Of a stretch of 64,000 nucleotides of DNA, positions 53,746-64,000 are shown in pieces. Position numbers and translations under genes: made by a program. The DNA comes from Favolaschia claudopus (taxonomy: Eukaryota > Basidiomycota > Agaricomycetes > Agaricales > Mycenaceae), in NCBI GenBank assembly GCA_037176885.1, contig JAWWNJ010000220.1, forward strand, positions 124,001-188,000, given 5' to 3'. Position 1 is the first letter of the stretch, and each line of letters opens with the position of its first letter. The notes under the pieces were generated by a model. It did not search any database, had not been told where the DNA came from, and saw nothing but the letters and a program-made list of their open reading frames with translations.

Positions 53746-54979
53746 GCATTCTCGATCCAAGTTCAAGCTTTTTCACCCCTCTTATTCGCCTCATTGGATT
53801 GTCTGCTCCAACTATCAGAGCTCTCAAACTGCTAGTCGCTTCACCAATCTCCTAGTTCTAGCCCTGCATGCTCTAGAGTTCAATGCACAACCTCTGCTTA
53901 TCGGCGCAGGAAAGGGAAATTTGGACTCTGTACCTCTGGCTCTCTGAATAGGGATCCGATAGCCACTCCTTTCAGGCTCCTCAGATCACTCTTTGCAGGC
54001 TATCCAGCATCTGATGAAAGAACGTTGACAACTGTCCGAGAAGAAACGCAGGCGGTTACTGTGCAAGATATCAACAGATTATCAGCAATGCGCAATCGCT
54101 GATGCCGATGGCGTCCTTTGCATCGCCGCAGAAAATCTGCGACCGCAGCGGATTTTGCGAACAAACAAGTGCTACTCTGTTTGCGGGTCTGCATAATGAC
54201 TATGTATCTATCACCGCTAACATAGAAATTCAATTTATTCTCCTTCTCCCGCCACTTGTACATGCGGCCGATATACAGGGCTCATCTGGTCACTCTACCC
54301 GCTAGTCTTCCATGCCAAGATTTGTCAAGATCATGCTACGCAGGCAACTTGCAGACCAGCTTGTGTTCTGTGGCCGAGGCCCCCTGTTCAGGCTAGCACG
54401 TATCCTACTTGATCCCAATCCTATGTCTGTCGAAAACTGGGTGTTGTTGCTTTGCGCAGCGAGCGACTCGGACAACTTGTGTTTCGGCACCATCCACCAA
54501 CTTATACATACCTTTCTTGTGAGTCACTACTATATTGCCTAGAGGATAAGAATCTCTGTATCGAATCTACAACTGTCGCTCCTATTACGCGTCGGAGGCG
54601 ACCGGGAGTCCAAGGATTGCTCTACGTTGGTGCAGACATGTGCGACGCGTCCTGCCGAATGATTAAACCCGCAAGGAACCTGGAGGAGCTCAGGAGCGCC
54701 TGAGGTATGACCTTGTGCTCACTCGAGCTGTATTCGTGTTTAAAATGAGGCATCGACACGACAAACTTGGTATGTGAGAAATGAGTACCGCCGGCCCGTT
54801 GACTATTGGGTTGTACGCGAAAGCGTTTGTTGGGAGCTACGTGTGTCAACGGCAAAAGGCAGATGAGGTAATCCCATTCAGTCACCGGGAGAAAGGCTCC
54901 GCTCTGTTACGCGGCTGTCACATATAAAAACCTTGGAACCTGACAATTATGACTGCGCCGATCCGCTGTTTTTGCACCC
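53746..54979. other. Gene-poor stretch, nothing recognised
   Basis: Short frames only; holds the promoter of the MFS gene. No motif beyond the preceding fragment. Confidence 0.4.
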
Positions 54980-57540
54980 ATGGCTGCTCAGGTTCACCAC
55001 CAGCCCAGTGTCGAAGGCGCGACTCTCAATGGCTCTTCCCACTCGTTAGCTCGGGCTACATCGTCCGGCGAGAAGGAGAAGCAGGAGTTATCATCTAAAC
55101 ATGAACTTCCGTCGGATGTTACCCCGGGCCCGGAAGTGCCAACAGAATACCCCAGCGGGCCAAAACTGTTCATTCTTATGGTCGCCTTATGTCTGGCGGT
55201 GTTCCTGGTTGCACTTGTGAGTTTTTGTACGCGCTTCCCCTTTGTTCATTCAACGAATGACTTGCAGGATAACACAATTATAACGTGAGTTGGTTAGCAA
55301 ATGAGTAGTGTCGCGTTCCGATAGCCTCTTCAGGACGGCTATTCCCCGGATAACAGATCAGTTTCAATCTCTGAATGATGTTGGTTGGGTGAGTTTCCGA
55401 CGTGGCTCACATTACTCTAATTCTAATATCTTCTCTGCCTAGTATGGGAGCGCGTGAGTGGTGAATACTTCATCCATGTATAGCGTCCCAATTCCTACTT
55501 TCTTCCCTTCCCAAGTTATCTCCTCGTACGTGGTTTCCGGTGATTCAAAATGTTTAGTCTCATCCTCACTAGGCTGTTGGTTCGACCCAATTGCTCTTCG
55601 GCAAATTTTACACATTCTTCCCCCTCAAATTCGTGAGCCGCTCAATCAATAATATTCATCGCCTTGTTTCATCTCAATCTGTTCAAGGTCTTCCTTAGCG
55701 GCATATCTATCTTCGAACTCGGTAGTTTGATCTGCGGTGTCGCGCCCAATTCCAACGCTCTCATCATCGGCCGTGCAATTGCGGGATTGGGGAGCGCGGG
55801 CATCTTCACAGGAGCCCTCATCAGTAGGTTTCTTCGAAATTTACTGCAACTACAATTTACTAATATGCCCACCATAGTCATCGGTTAGCCTCACCCACCG
55901 CAATATTTCGACCCGGACTGAATCTGTTCTCCAGCTCACTCCGTTCCGCTAGCCAAGCGACCCATGTACACAGGGTTGATTGGAGCCATGTACGGAATTG
56001 CTAGCGTGGCAGGGCCACTTATGGGTTAGTATCAGTCTCACCTCATCCAGTCAATCTCAATCTCTCCACTAGGTGGTGCGTTTACGGATAAGGTGTCTTG
56101 GCGATGGTAAGGATTACGGCTTTCTCGTCCCTTCTTGCCCTCACTGATTACCGTTCCAATAGGTGTTTCTACAGTAAGATATCTTCATGTCGGCTTTACA
56201 AGGGATGTAAGCTGAATACAATCCTCTAGTCAATCTCCCTATCGGTGGCGTTGCCGTTACTGCCATTGCCATCTTTTTCAAGACACCCGAAACCGCTAAA
56301 CATAAGAAGCGGGAGGTCGAGCTGACCCTGCGGCAGAAAGTAGAACAATTTGATCCTATGTATGTTTTTGCATTGCGTTTTAAACTCTGTTCTCTCCTTG
56401 ACGATTAATCTAGCGGCACTCTTCTTTTCATTCCCGCGATTATCAGCTTGCTCCTCGCGCTACAATGGGGAGGTACCAAATACGCATGGGACAACGGCCG
56501 CATCATCGCTCTCTTCATAATCTTCGGTGTTTTCATTTGCGCCTTCGTTGGTGTTCAGTGGGTGTCGCAGCATTCATTGATGTCGATCGCGACTGATTGT
56601 CAAAAAGAGTATGGCAGCAGGACAACGCTACTGTTCCACCTAGAATTATATCCCAACGTAGTATCTGGGCGGGAGGGGTCTATTCCTTGTTCCAAGGCGC
56701 AAGCTTCTTCGTATTCGTGTTTTACCTCCCCATATGGTTCCAAGCGATCAAGGGTACCACTGCGGTAAGTGTTCAATCAATACACGCAGCGCATGAAACG
56801 ACGATTGAGCTGCTTAATAGGTCAAGAGCGGGATGTAAGTGCACTTGATCGTTGGGTAATTCATTCGGTGCTGACAGATCAAAAAGTGACAACCTACCAA
56901 TGATTCTTGGACTGGTTATATCTTCGATGAGTATGGGGGCGCTAGTGACCACCCTAGGATACTATGCCCCATTCATGATCTTGTCGACTGTGATGATGAC
57001 TATCGGCGCGGGTCTCATGTCCACTTTCACAACGACAACCGGCTCCTCGCACTGGATAGGGTACCAAGCTCTTTATGGCCTGGGTCTAGGCTTCGGTATG
57101 CAGGGGCCTCTCATCGCTGCGCAAACCGTTCTCGAGCTCAACGACATCCCAATTGGTACCTCATGCAACATGTTCCTCCAAACCCTTGTGAGTATCCCTT
57201 CTCACTTCGACTCGTCTGATGTCTGACTTGAGACCGGTCATCTTAGGGCGGCGCTCTCTTCATATCAGTGGGACAAAACGTGTTCCAGAACAAACTGATA
57301 TCTGGTCTTGTTTCACGCGTTCCCGGCGTATCTCCAGCAATTGTTTTCTTGGCCGGAGCGACCAACCTCAAGAATGCGATTGATCCCCAGTTCTTGCCTG
57401 CAGTATTGGAGGTATACAACTCGGCTTTGATGTCTACTTTCCAAGTGGGTATCGCCTTGGCGGGGCTCACGCTCGTTGGATCATTGGCTATGGAGTGGAG
57501 GAGTGTGAAAGGGAAAAAAATAGAAATGGCTATGGCTTGA
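54980..57540 (+). CDS. MFS drug/toxin efflux transporter, DHA14 (DHA2) type
   Basis: The start [20 protein letters not shown] is a hydrophilic N-terminus; then comes the first helix [16 protein letters not shown] and DNTIITTAIP, typical of the 14-helix drug:H+ antiporters. Later helices include [25 protein letters not shown], the motif [70 protein letters not shown] and [24 protein letters not shown] segments. It ends [16 protein letters not shown]. About ten introns of 45-65 nt interrupt the gene; a few joints near 55440-55690 and 56590-56880 are approximate. Relatives export toxins, drugs or secondary metabolites. The substrate is unknown; no biosynthetic cluster is visible next to it. Confidence 0.9.
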
Positions 57541-57648
57541 GCACGACGACTAATCACCGACGCGGCTATATGTATCATCATCTAATTTTTCGGCATCATG
57601 GATTTAGACGACATTTGTATCATACCCTACGCGTTCTGCAATAAACCC

Positions 57649-57930
57649 TCAATTTCGCGAATGTGGGTGTGAATGAAAGGCTGCTTCAGGGCGGCACAGG
57701 GACTCACCATGATCGACATCGCGACTTTGTCAGTGCAGGTTGCACCAGCCATAAGTCGAAAAGTGGAAAAGAAGAAACCCAAATTGGGCTTCGTCGTGTC
57801 GGCGGCATGAAGGTGCCGGACCTCACCGAACGATTTGATCAAACGGTGCCGAACACCCTTCAGCTTCAGGCTTCCCATTCTTGCCACCGTACTGCGTGCC
57901 CTTCAGGAAGTCTTGAACACCAGCTATCAT
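57649..57930 (-). CDS. Possible small protein, antisense overlap with TFB5
   Basis: Two exons (57930-57827 and 57724-57649) with a 102-nt GT-AG intron give 59 residues: MIAGVQDFLKGTQYGGKNGK at the start and GESLCRPEAAFHSHPHSRN at the end. The frame also extends up to an earlier ATG at 57972. No family is recognised. Its ATG shares the bases of CATG with the start codon of TFB5 on the other strand. It could be real or an antisense accident. Confidence 0.3.
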
Positions 57931-58287
57931 GCGAGCAATAAAGAGTATGGCGTTTGATCTGTCGTATCTCATTCAGGACTTCAAAGTTCTTCCCATGATT
58001 TAGGCGTCCTGCTGACATGGTGGGTCGACACTTCCGATAGTTTGTGGGCTTGAAACAAAGCTGTGACAGTGACCCCGCTGTGAAAGAGATTCTCATCGCC
58101 ATGAACGAGAGGGATAACTTTATAATTGAAGATCTTGACGATTGGCATCTCGTCATCAAGGCAGATGAGGAGTTTCGAGTTAGACGCGAGCTTGAAGTCG
58201 AGGTGAGCTGTCGCGTTTCTTTATGTCTGTGTCGCGTCTTACGGGTATCGTTAGCTCGAAAAGAACACGTATAGTATGGAGGCTTGA
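57929..58287 (+). CDS. TFB5: TFIIH subunit TFB5
   Basis: Four tiny exons (57929-57944, 58004-58019, 58061-58202, 58255-58287) sum to 207 bases, or 68 residues. Exons one to three join as MRAIKSVLLTCCDSDPAVKE, the family start (M-x-A-x-K-G-V-L-x-x-C-D-P-A-x-K). The middle is NFIIEDLDDWHLVIKADEEF and the end LEVELEKNTYSMEA, both close to Tfb5/GTF2H5. The protein stabilises the TFIIH core with Tfb2 for transcription initiation and nucleotide excision repair. All introns end in AG and start with GT. The gene is too small to be seen as a single open frame. Confidence 0.92.
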
Positions 58288-59212
58288 GTTTTTGAATGCC
58301 ATGTTGCATAAGCGGAGTCCTTCTTTCCCGTTGGGCAAATTCTGGGCGTTCTGGATGCGCTCAGCCCTCCCAATCCTAGTGTCCAGTTGGGGCTCTATCA
58401 TCAATTATGGACCGGGCACATCTGCCAATGCATTGGGTGTGGCCGAGGGACCTCCCGTCCTTCGTATATTCCCGCTACCTTTAGGCTACTGTGCCCAAGC
58501 TCGACTGGGCTCTTGAACATCTTGAAGCAATGGTTTTCTATCCAGCTTGTAGCAAGCCCTATATATACTGCGTTGCATGTTGCAGCTCGCTGATCCTCTT
58601 CACGACCGTGCGTACCACTGGGCTACGATTCCGAACCGCGACTTGCTCTTCGACTGAGGAGAACAACCACCTAAGGCGACTCGGAGCACACCGCTCGATG
58701 GTGCATGGATCTTGCTCGTCTCGCTCTTTTGGTTTACGCTAGGTTACGTCCATTGATGATTAAATTGCTATCTCTGATTCCATCGGGTGCGCATGTCGTG
58801 TGCCAGTCGATAGCAGATTCGGCGAGATGTACTCGTCGGCTCCGAGGCGCTGGCAACTTGAACTCAATCCCGAACAAAAGTCGCTGTCGGAGCCGATTCA
58901 GACATGCGCTGCGCCGTGTACACCTTTTGAACAATGCGCATTAAGTTACTGACTTGTCTAACTTGCCCACGACCATAATACAACAGCGGTTCGAGATGCA
59001 GCAGTGCCACGGCCGCACGGCCTGGTCTCTGGATACTCGCGCTGCCAACGTTAACAGCTTTGAGAAAAGCGGCCAGGATCGTCCGCGACTGAATTGCCAA
59101 CTTGACTGACTCGTTGGCATTCAATATAGTACTCGACACCCTCCCGTCAAGCATCACTCTTATAATTCGCGAAAACTTAGGCACTGGTGGTTATTTTCAT
59201 TCGTCCCTCATC
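58288..59212. other. Intergenic, nothing recognised
   Basis: About 920 bases between TFB5 and the peroxidase. Short frames without motifs; holds the peroxidase promoter. Confidence 0.45.
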
Positions 59213-61258
59213 ATGCGTCCCTCTCGCGTCGGGTTCGGTGTTCTCCTTCACCTGTTCTTTTCTATCGGTTCCTCTGTCGTTCGTGGCGACTACCACTGGC
59301 CTTCACCGTTCATCGATACACTCGAAGGGTTGCTGTACGAAGGGAAACAGGAAGGCCTACCAGATCGCGCCGTTGACTTTGTTGCGCAGCTGCTTCGATG
59401 TGAGCCTCGTGTCAACAATGAAAGCATCGCAGCGGATTGGATTCGGTTTGTTCGTAATAGCGCGCTTTTGTGTTGTGAACGGCCTCTCATTGGCGCTACT
59501 AATAGGCGTATCATGATATGGCCACTCACAATATAGACGACGGGACTGGAGGTAATACATTCCGTTGTAACGGTTTTGGGTCTGAATGTCATGGAGCCCT
59601 TAGGACTCGACAATTCCATTACTATGGAACTCGACCGTGACGAGGTGAGTTCAAAATTTTAGCGCATGTCATTGATCAAGTAATTTATTCAACCATCCTA
59701 TAGAACGTTGGACTGGGGATGCAACAGTCCAAGTTCGATTTCATAGATTTTCCCAACAAATATCTCTCCTGTATGTATCCCTTCCCCATTTGTGCGAAAT
59801 ATCTCACTTCTCATTGCCTCATAGATTCCGATACGACTGCAATGGGTGTCGTACTTGCAACAGTTGAGTGTGGCGGACCCGTAATCGCGTATCGCGGCGG
59901 GCGTATAGATGCAAAATTTCCCGGCCCGCCTGGCGTCCCCGTACCAGAGCAATCCGCCGAAGACTTTATCGAGACGTTCAGAAAACAGGGATTCACCAAA
60001 GAAGAGATGATTGCTCTCGTAGCCTGCGGTCATACTCTAGGGTTTGTTTTGCCTGATGCCCCTGCTTGACTTTGCTAATGGCTTCCATATCTTCTAGGGG
60101 CGTCCGTAACCCCGATTTTCCAACTCTTGTACCACCTGGCGATATAGAATTCGAGAACAATATCAAGTTATTCGACGGAACGCCTCAATTCGACAATACC
60201 ATGTAAGCCATTTATACCCGGTTTTCCCTGCATCGACCTACTTCGAACCAGCGTAACGAGCTATCTCGACGGAACGACAGAAAACTTACTTGTTGTTGGC
60301 GCCAATGGCAACACCACCTTGACCTCTGATTTACGAGTGTTCAGCAGTGATGGAAATGTGACTATGAAATCGTATGCATTACCAGTGTCTGCGATCTATA
60401 AAGCACTCACCCGCGCAGTCTCGCCGACCCAGATCATTTTGCAGCGACTTGCGCAAGTCTCTTGGGTCGCATGATCGATACTGTTCCGCGGAATGTTACT
60501 CTCACTGACTTCATTCATCCCCTGCCCGTGAAAGTTGCAGGCGTACAACTTGCGCCCGGGAATGAGGATCATCTCGTCCTCAACCTGACTTTGCGTGTAT
60601 GTAAATATCATCATTTCTCTGCACTTTATCTTCAAGTCCAAAATTGCAGCTGTCCAACAATGCTCGCCAGGTCACACTTCACTGGGCTGATCGCGATAGT
60701 GAATCCTGCTCTAGTGGCGCTTGCTCTGCGGCACCAATTAACTCTACACTTGTCTCAACCCGACTTCTCCAGGCTTTGGGTCTGTCGCCCGTGAAATACA
60801 CATTCTCCGCTCCCATTGCAAACACTTCAGTTAGTAAATTCTGGTTCGAGGTGGATGGCAAAATCGAAAACAACGGGGGATCCGGCTATGTCATTGAACA
60901 GGATCGCATACTGTTCGCGCCGGATCGCGGTGCCTTCGGACTATTGTTGAAAATCGTCGCTGCCGTATGTCGTTCGCGGCCTCATTTAGTGCTCAGTGCT
61001 CTCATTCATCCTACATAGGTGCGAAACGATTCTACGCCTTCAGCTGTATGGATGGACACATATCAACGGGATGGCATGTCAACCGTGGAACGTCACCCGC
61101 CCGTTAATCTCACGCTGGACGAAAGCCTCCCCGCTGCAGCAGGATACAACTTTTACTCCGCTTCGATACTGGGATCGGATCTGACTCTTGATCTCTTCGC
61201 GGAGATTGATGGGAAAGTGTATGAGGAAGAGTTCAGGGATACACATTTTATGGCGTAG
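59213..61258 (+). CDS. Secreted heme peroxidase (plant-peroxidase superfamily, fungal)
   Basis: The ATG at 59213 gives MRPSRVGFGVLLHLFFSIGS, a signal peptide. The distal site is assembled over an intron as WIRFAYHDMATHN (distal Arg and His with following Asp). Then come GLDNSITMELDRDENVG, DTTAMGVVLATVECGGPVIA, YRGGRIDA, the proximal His in LVACGHTLGGVRNPDFPTL, then NNIKLFDGTPQFDNTIVTSY, LADPDHFAATCASLLGRMID. A C-terminal part of about 220 residues has beta-sandwich-like strands (VKVAGVQLAPGNEDHLVLNL, KYTFSAPIANTSVSKFWFEV). The signature sites fit the non-animal heme peroxidases. The long C-terminal extension differs from lignin/manganese peroxidases. A substrate cannot be assigned. About nine introns. 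Confidence 0.87.
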
Positions 61259-61789
61259 TGGGGCCAAGCGACATGAGACCTCTATGATGTTTGAGCGGTT
61301 TCGCTCACCTTGTCTACTTTCTTGGATTATTCAAATTGGGGTTTTCTGCGCACATACTACAGATCACGATGAACGAAATTTGGGAGGCAACGTAGATGGC
61401 ATGAATTTCTACAAGCTGTATCAACATCCGATCTAGCCCTTGACTGTCTGCTCATCCATTAAGACATCTACCTGGAATCCGTTAAAATCATATCATTGCG
61501 TGCACGTACTATTAGTCAACTCCGAACCAAAACCTCAAGATCTCCAGTCGCCTAAGTCAAAGAATAATGAAGGATCGATAAATAGAAAACGAGCGGAGGA
61601 AAGTATGTAAAGCAAAAAAGGAAGAGTGTACGGTATTCTGTATGGTATGATGTGTAGCGCAAGTCGTAATACAAAATGAAGGGTAAATAAATTCGCCCGG
61701 ACGCAAAACCGTCTGACTGTGATATGTACAACAACACCCCGCAAAGTGAGAAAAACAGAAGAAACCCCGATCACAGTCAGCCGATGTAA
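61259..61789. other. Intergenic between convergent genes
   Basis: About 530 bases with the 3' UTRs of the peroxidase and VAC8. No other feature is seen. Confidence 0.5.
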
Positions 61790-64000
61790 TTAGCGATGCG
61801 ATCCGGGTGCGAATGCTTCCCGTACACTTCTCCTTAGCTCCTCGTGCTCGCTCTCTACCGACGACCCGGGTTGCATATGCGACGTTGCCGGCAGGCTGCC
61901 CGCCACAATTTCCTCGCCTTCGAGGATCTCGATGATCCGGCGTCCCAGCTGCTGAATCTCCCCTGCCCCCTCACCAGTCTCCGTATCCTGATACGACTGA
62001 CTTTGTGACCGGTGGCTAGTCGGAGTGCCTACGCTCGAATTATGTGACGACGTCCGGCTACTTGCTAGATTCCGGATGTTGGGAATCAACAGTGTTGAGT
62101 TCCGGATGTTGTTGATGAGTTGAACGTCTGCAGAAAGGTTTACAAAGGTGAGAAGTGAAGAGGAAGCCAATAACAAACCTCCAGATTCGAGCAGCTGAAC
62201 AATAGTCCATACAGCAATGTGTTGGAATGTAGCATCGGAGCTGGTCAGGAACCGGTACAGATACCGGTGCATGCCACCGTCTGGCTTTTCCCATACATCG
62301 TTGAAGGCAGAGTAGTCGTCGGGCGAATTACGGCCATCTGAAATGAAAGCGAACACAGAACGGAGGTTAGATGCATATCTTCTTCGCAGCAACGCACGCC
62401 GTGTTTTCTCAGTGACTCACCCTTCGATGACAGATTGCCCAACGCCGCAGCACTGTTGCCCTGCACTTCTGAACTGGCCGAGTTGGTCAGCGGAATGAGG
62501 ACCTCGCAGACACCCATCTCGAGCAGTTGACCCTTCAAGTCGTCGCTCAGCGCGAGAACCGCCACACACGCCGTCATCTCGCTTTGCACATTCATGGGAA
62601 CCTCAAGCACGAGCTCTTTGATGGACTGAACTGCGCCAGCCTTCACGATTGCTGTCTTGTTCTTCTCCGAGCTGGCGGCAAGGTTACGCAGTGTGGAGAT
62701 GGCGTGACATTGGACCTCCTCGTTCTCTTTAAAAGAGAGCAAGTTGATTAACGGTTGCAGGAAGCCGGATTCGATGATGGGAGACTCGTTCTGCGGGTGA
62801 ATGGACACATTCCGGACACACGCTGCAGACGAAAGGATGAGCGGCAGATAAGTCGATTGTAAGAGCCGTAGGAGGGATTGTAGTCCGTCAGCCTTGACGA
62901 TCTCCAGCTGGTATTTCTCTACGTCGCTAGTTGAGTAACTTTTCCACTGGGTTACGATTCAAGTTACCATCGCTAGCAAGATTTCGCAAGGCAAGAGCAG
63001 CCTGGCATTGAACCTTCAGGCTAGAACTGTCCATAAGCATCACTAGGCTGGTGACCAATTTCGGCTCGCTCTGCGCAAGCTTTTTCCGGTTGGCACCTGC
63101 AAACCGATTTAATTTGTTCTCGGATACGTGAGTGGGCACCTCTCACCATCCACGGCAATATTGCTCAGGGCAGTTGTGCAATAGTATTGCACGTCAGTGT
63201 CGGGAGAGTTCAGCAGACTCACAAGCACCGGGATAGCCCCAGCATTGACGAGTTGTTGCCGGTTCTCGTCTACACATGTGTCACACAAAGAAGCTCTATG
63301 TGCAGAAATTTACGTACCCGAATGGGTCATATTTAGCAGCGCTCCAGTTGCATTTCGCTGTACGCGCATATCCTTTGACCGGGCCAAACGTGTGAGGGGT
63401 ACCAGTGCGCCAGACTTGGCGATCTTAGTCTTGTTGTCGTCTGCACGCGAGCAATATGAAATTGAATTTGAAACCCGAGAATGTCAGAAACGGACCGTGG
63501 GTCGCAAGATTGGTGACGCAGCCGACGGCGTTGCACTGAACCTCAACGTTCGGGCTGAGCATTTGGCGAATTAAGGGTTCAAGGCCGCCAAGCTTGACGA
63601 TGAGAAGCTTGTTGTCGGCTGGAGGGTGGAGCATAAGTTCGAACAGAGCGGGAATGAGAGAGATAACGGACTGTTGACAGCAAGATTTCCGAGGGCCGCA
63701 CTGGCAGCGCGTTGGACTTCTGTATCATGGCTGCTGAGGAGGAAGAGGATAGGGTCGAGGGTATCTCGGCCGACGGGGCGAACCTCCTTCTCTGTGATCT
63801 CTGCAAAGGCGAGAGCGGCACTACGCTGGAGATCGACGTTGTCCGAGAAGGAGAGGGTTGTGAGCGCAGAGAGCGGAGAACCGGAGAAGAAGTTGGTCGT
63901 CGTTCGGTCTGGGAAAGAGCGGGTGAGTCTGCTGAGCGATGTTGAAGCTAGCGACTGGACGCACTCTCAAGATACTGAAGCAGATCCGCTACAGCCTCCC
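61790..64000 (-). CDS. VAC8: VAC8, vacuolar armadillo-repeat protein (5' part outside the window)
   Basis: The gene continues beyond 64000. Reading backwards, it gives [32 protein letters not shown], then armadillo repeats: [87 protein letters not shown] and [20 protein letters not shown]. These repeats and their wording are those of fungal Vac8. The C-terminus after [16 protein letters not shown] runs through a Ser/Thr-rich tail to FAPGSHR. The family anchors to the vacuole via N-terminal acylation (outside the window), and acts in vacuole inheritance, the nucleus-vacuole junction and selective autophagy. Many introns. Confidence 0.93.

Overview
The window is nuclear DNA of a basidiomycete fungus, most likely a mushroom-forming agaricomycete. 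The evidence is very short introns (mostly 45-65 nt, several with GC-AG ends) in almost every gene, about 30 tightly packed genes on both strands, and typical content: a group X hybrid histidine kinase, a MATA_HMG-type HMG-box factor, a heme peroxidase with fungal class II-like motifs, GH43/CBM35 and GH16 carbohydrate enzymes, F-box-like paralogs, and Tps3/Tsl1-type trehalose synthase. Exon joins were made by eye from GT-AG or GC-AG sites and protein motifs.

Layout. 1-5.7 kb: 3' end of a hybrid histidine kinase, an unrecognised gene, and a RluA-type pseudouridine synthase on the minus strand. 5.8-12.6 kb: a 6.9-kb element with inverted ends (CCAAGGCCCTCCG), a possible TA target duplication, and subterminal arrays of C7-9/G7-9 palindromes. 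It carries five genes I cannot assign to any family. Four of them form two divergent pairs (small basic protein plus ~395-aa protein) that are duplicates of each other. I see no known transposase, so this is the best candidate for an undescribed system.

12.9-17.4 kb: secreted GH43 exo-beta-1,3-galactanase with CBM35, diverging from the ROK1/DDX52 RNA helicase. 17.7-30.4 kb: a gene-poor stretch with a duplicated two-gene unit (N-terminal membrane protein plus small proline-rich/amphipathic protein), followed by an HMG-box transcription factor. 30.6-39.3 kb: tRNA CCA-adding enzyme, a small nuclear-type DNA-binding candidate, a Tps3/Tsl1-like regulatory trehalose synthase subunit and a dual-specificity phosphatase.

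39.6-44.3 kb: a GNAT acetyltransferase, two tail-to-tail F-box-like paralogs with telomere-repeat-like motifs upstream, and a conserved-looking unknown. 45.5-52.4 kb: a Ran1-like protein kinase, a BAG-UIM co-chaperone-like protein with five internal short repeats, and a GH16 glucanase. 53.6-57.5 kb: a stray last-exon fragment of an MFS gene followed by the full DHA14-type MFS transporter. 57.6-64 kb: TFB5 (TFIIH) with an antisense ORF overlapping its start codon, a heme peroxidase, and the armadillo-repeat protein VAC8, which runs off the window.
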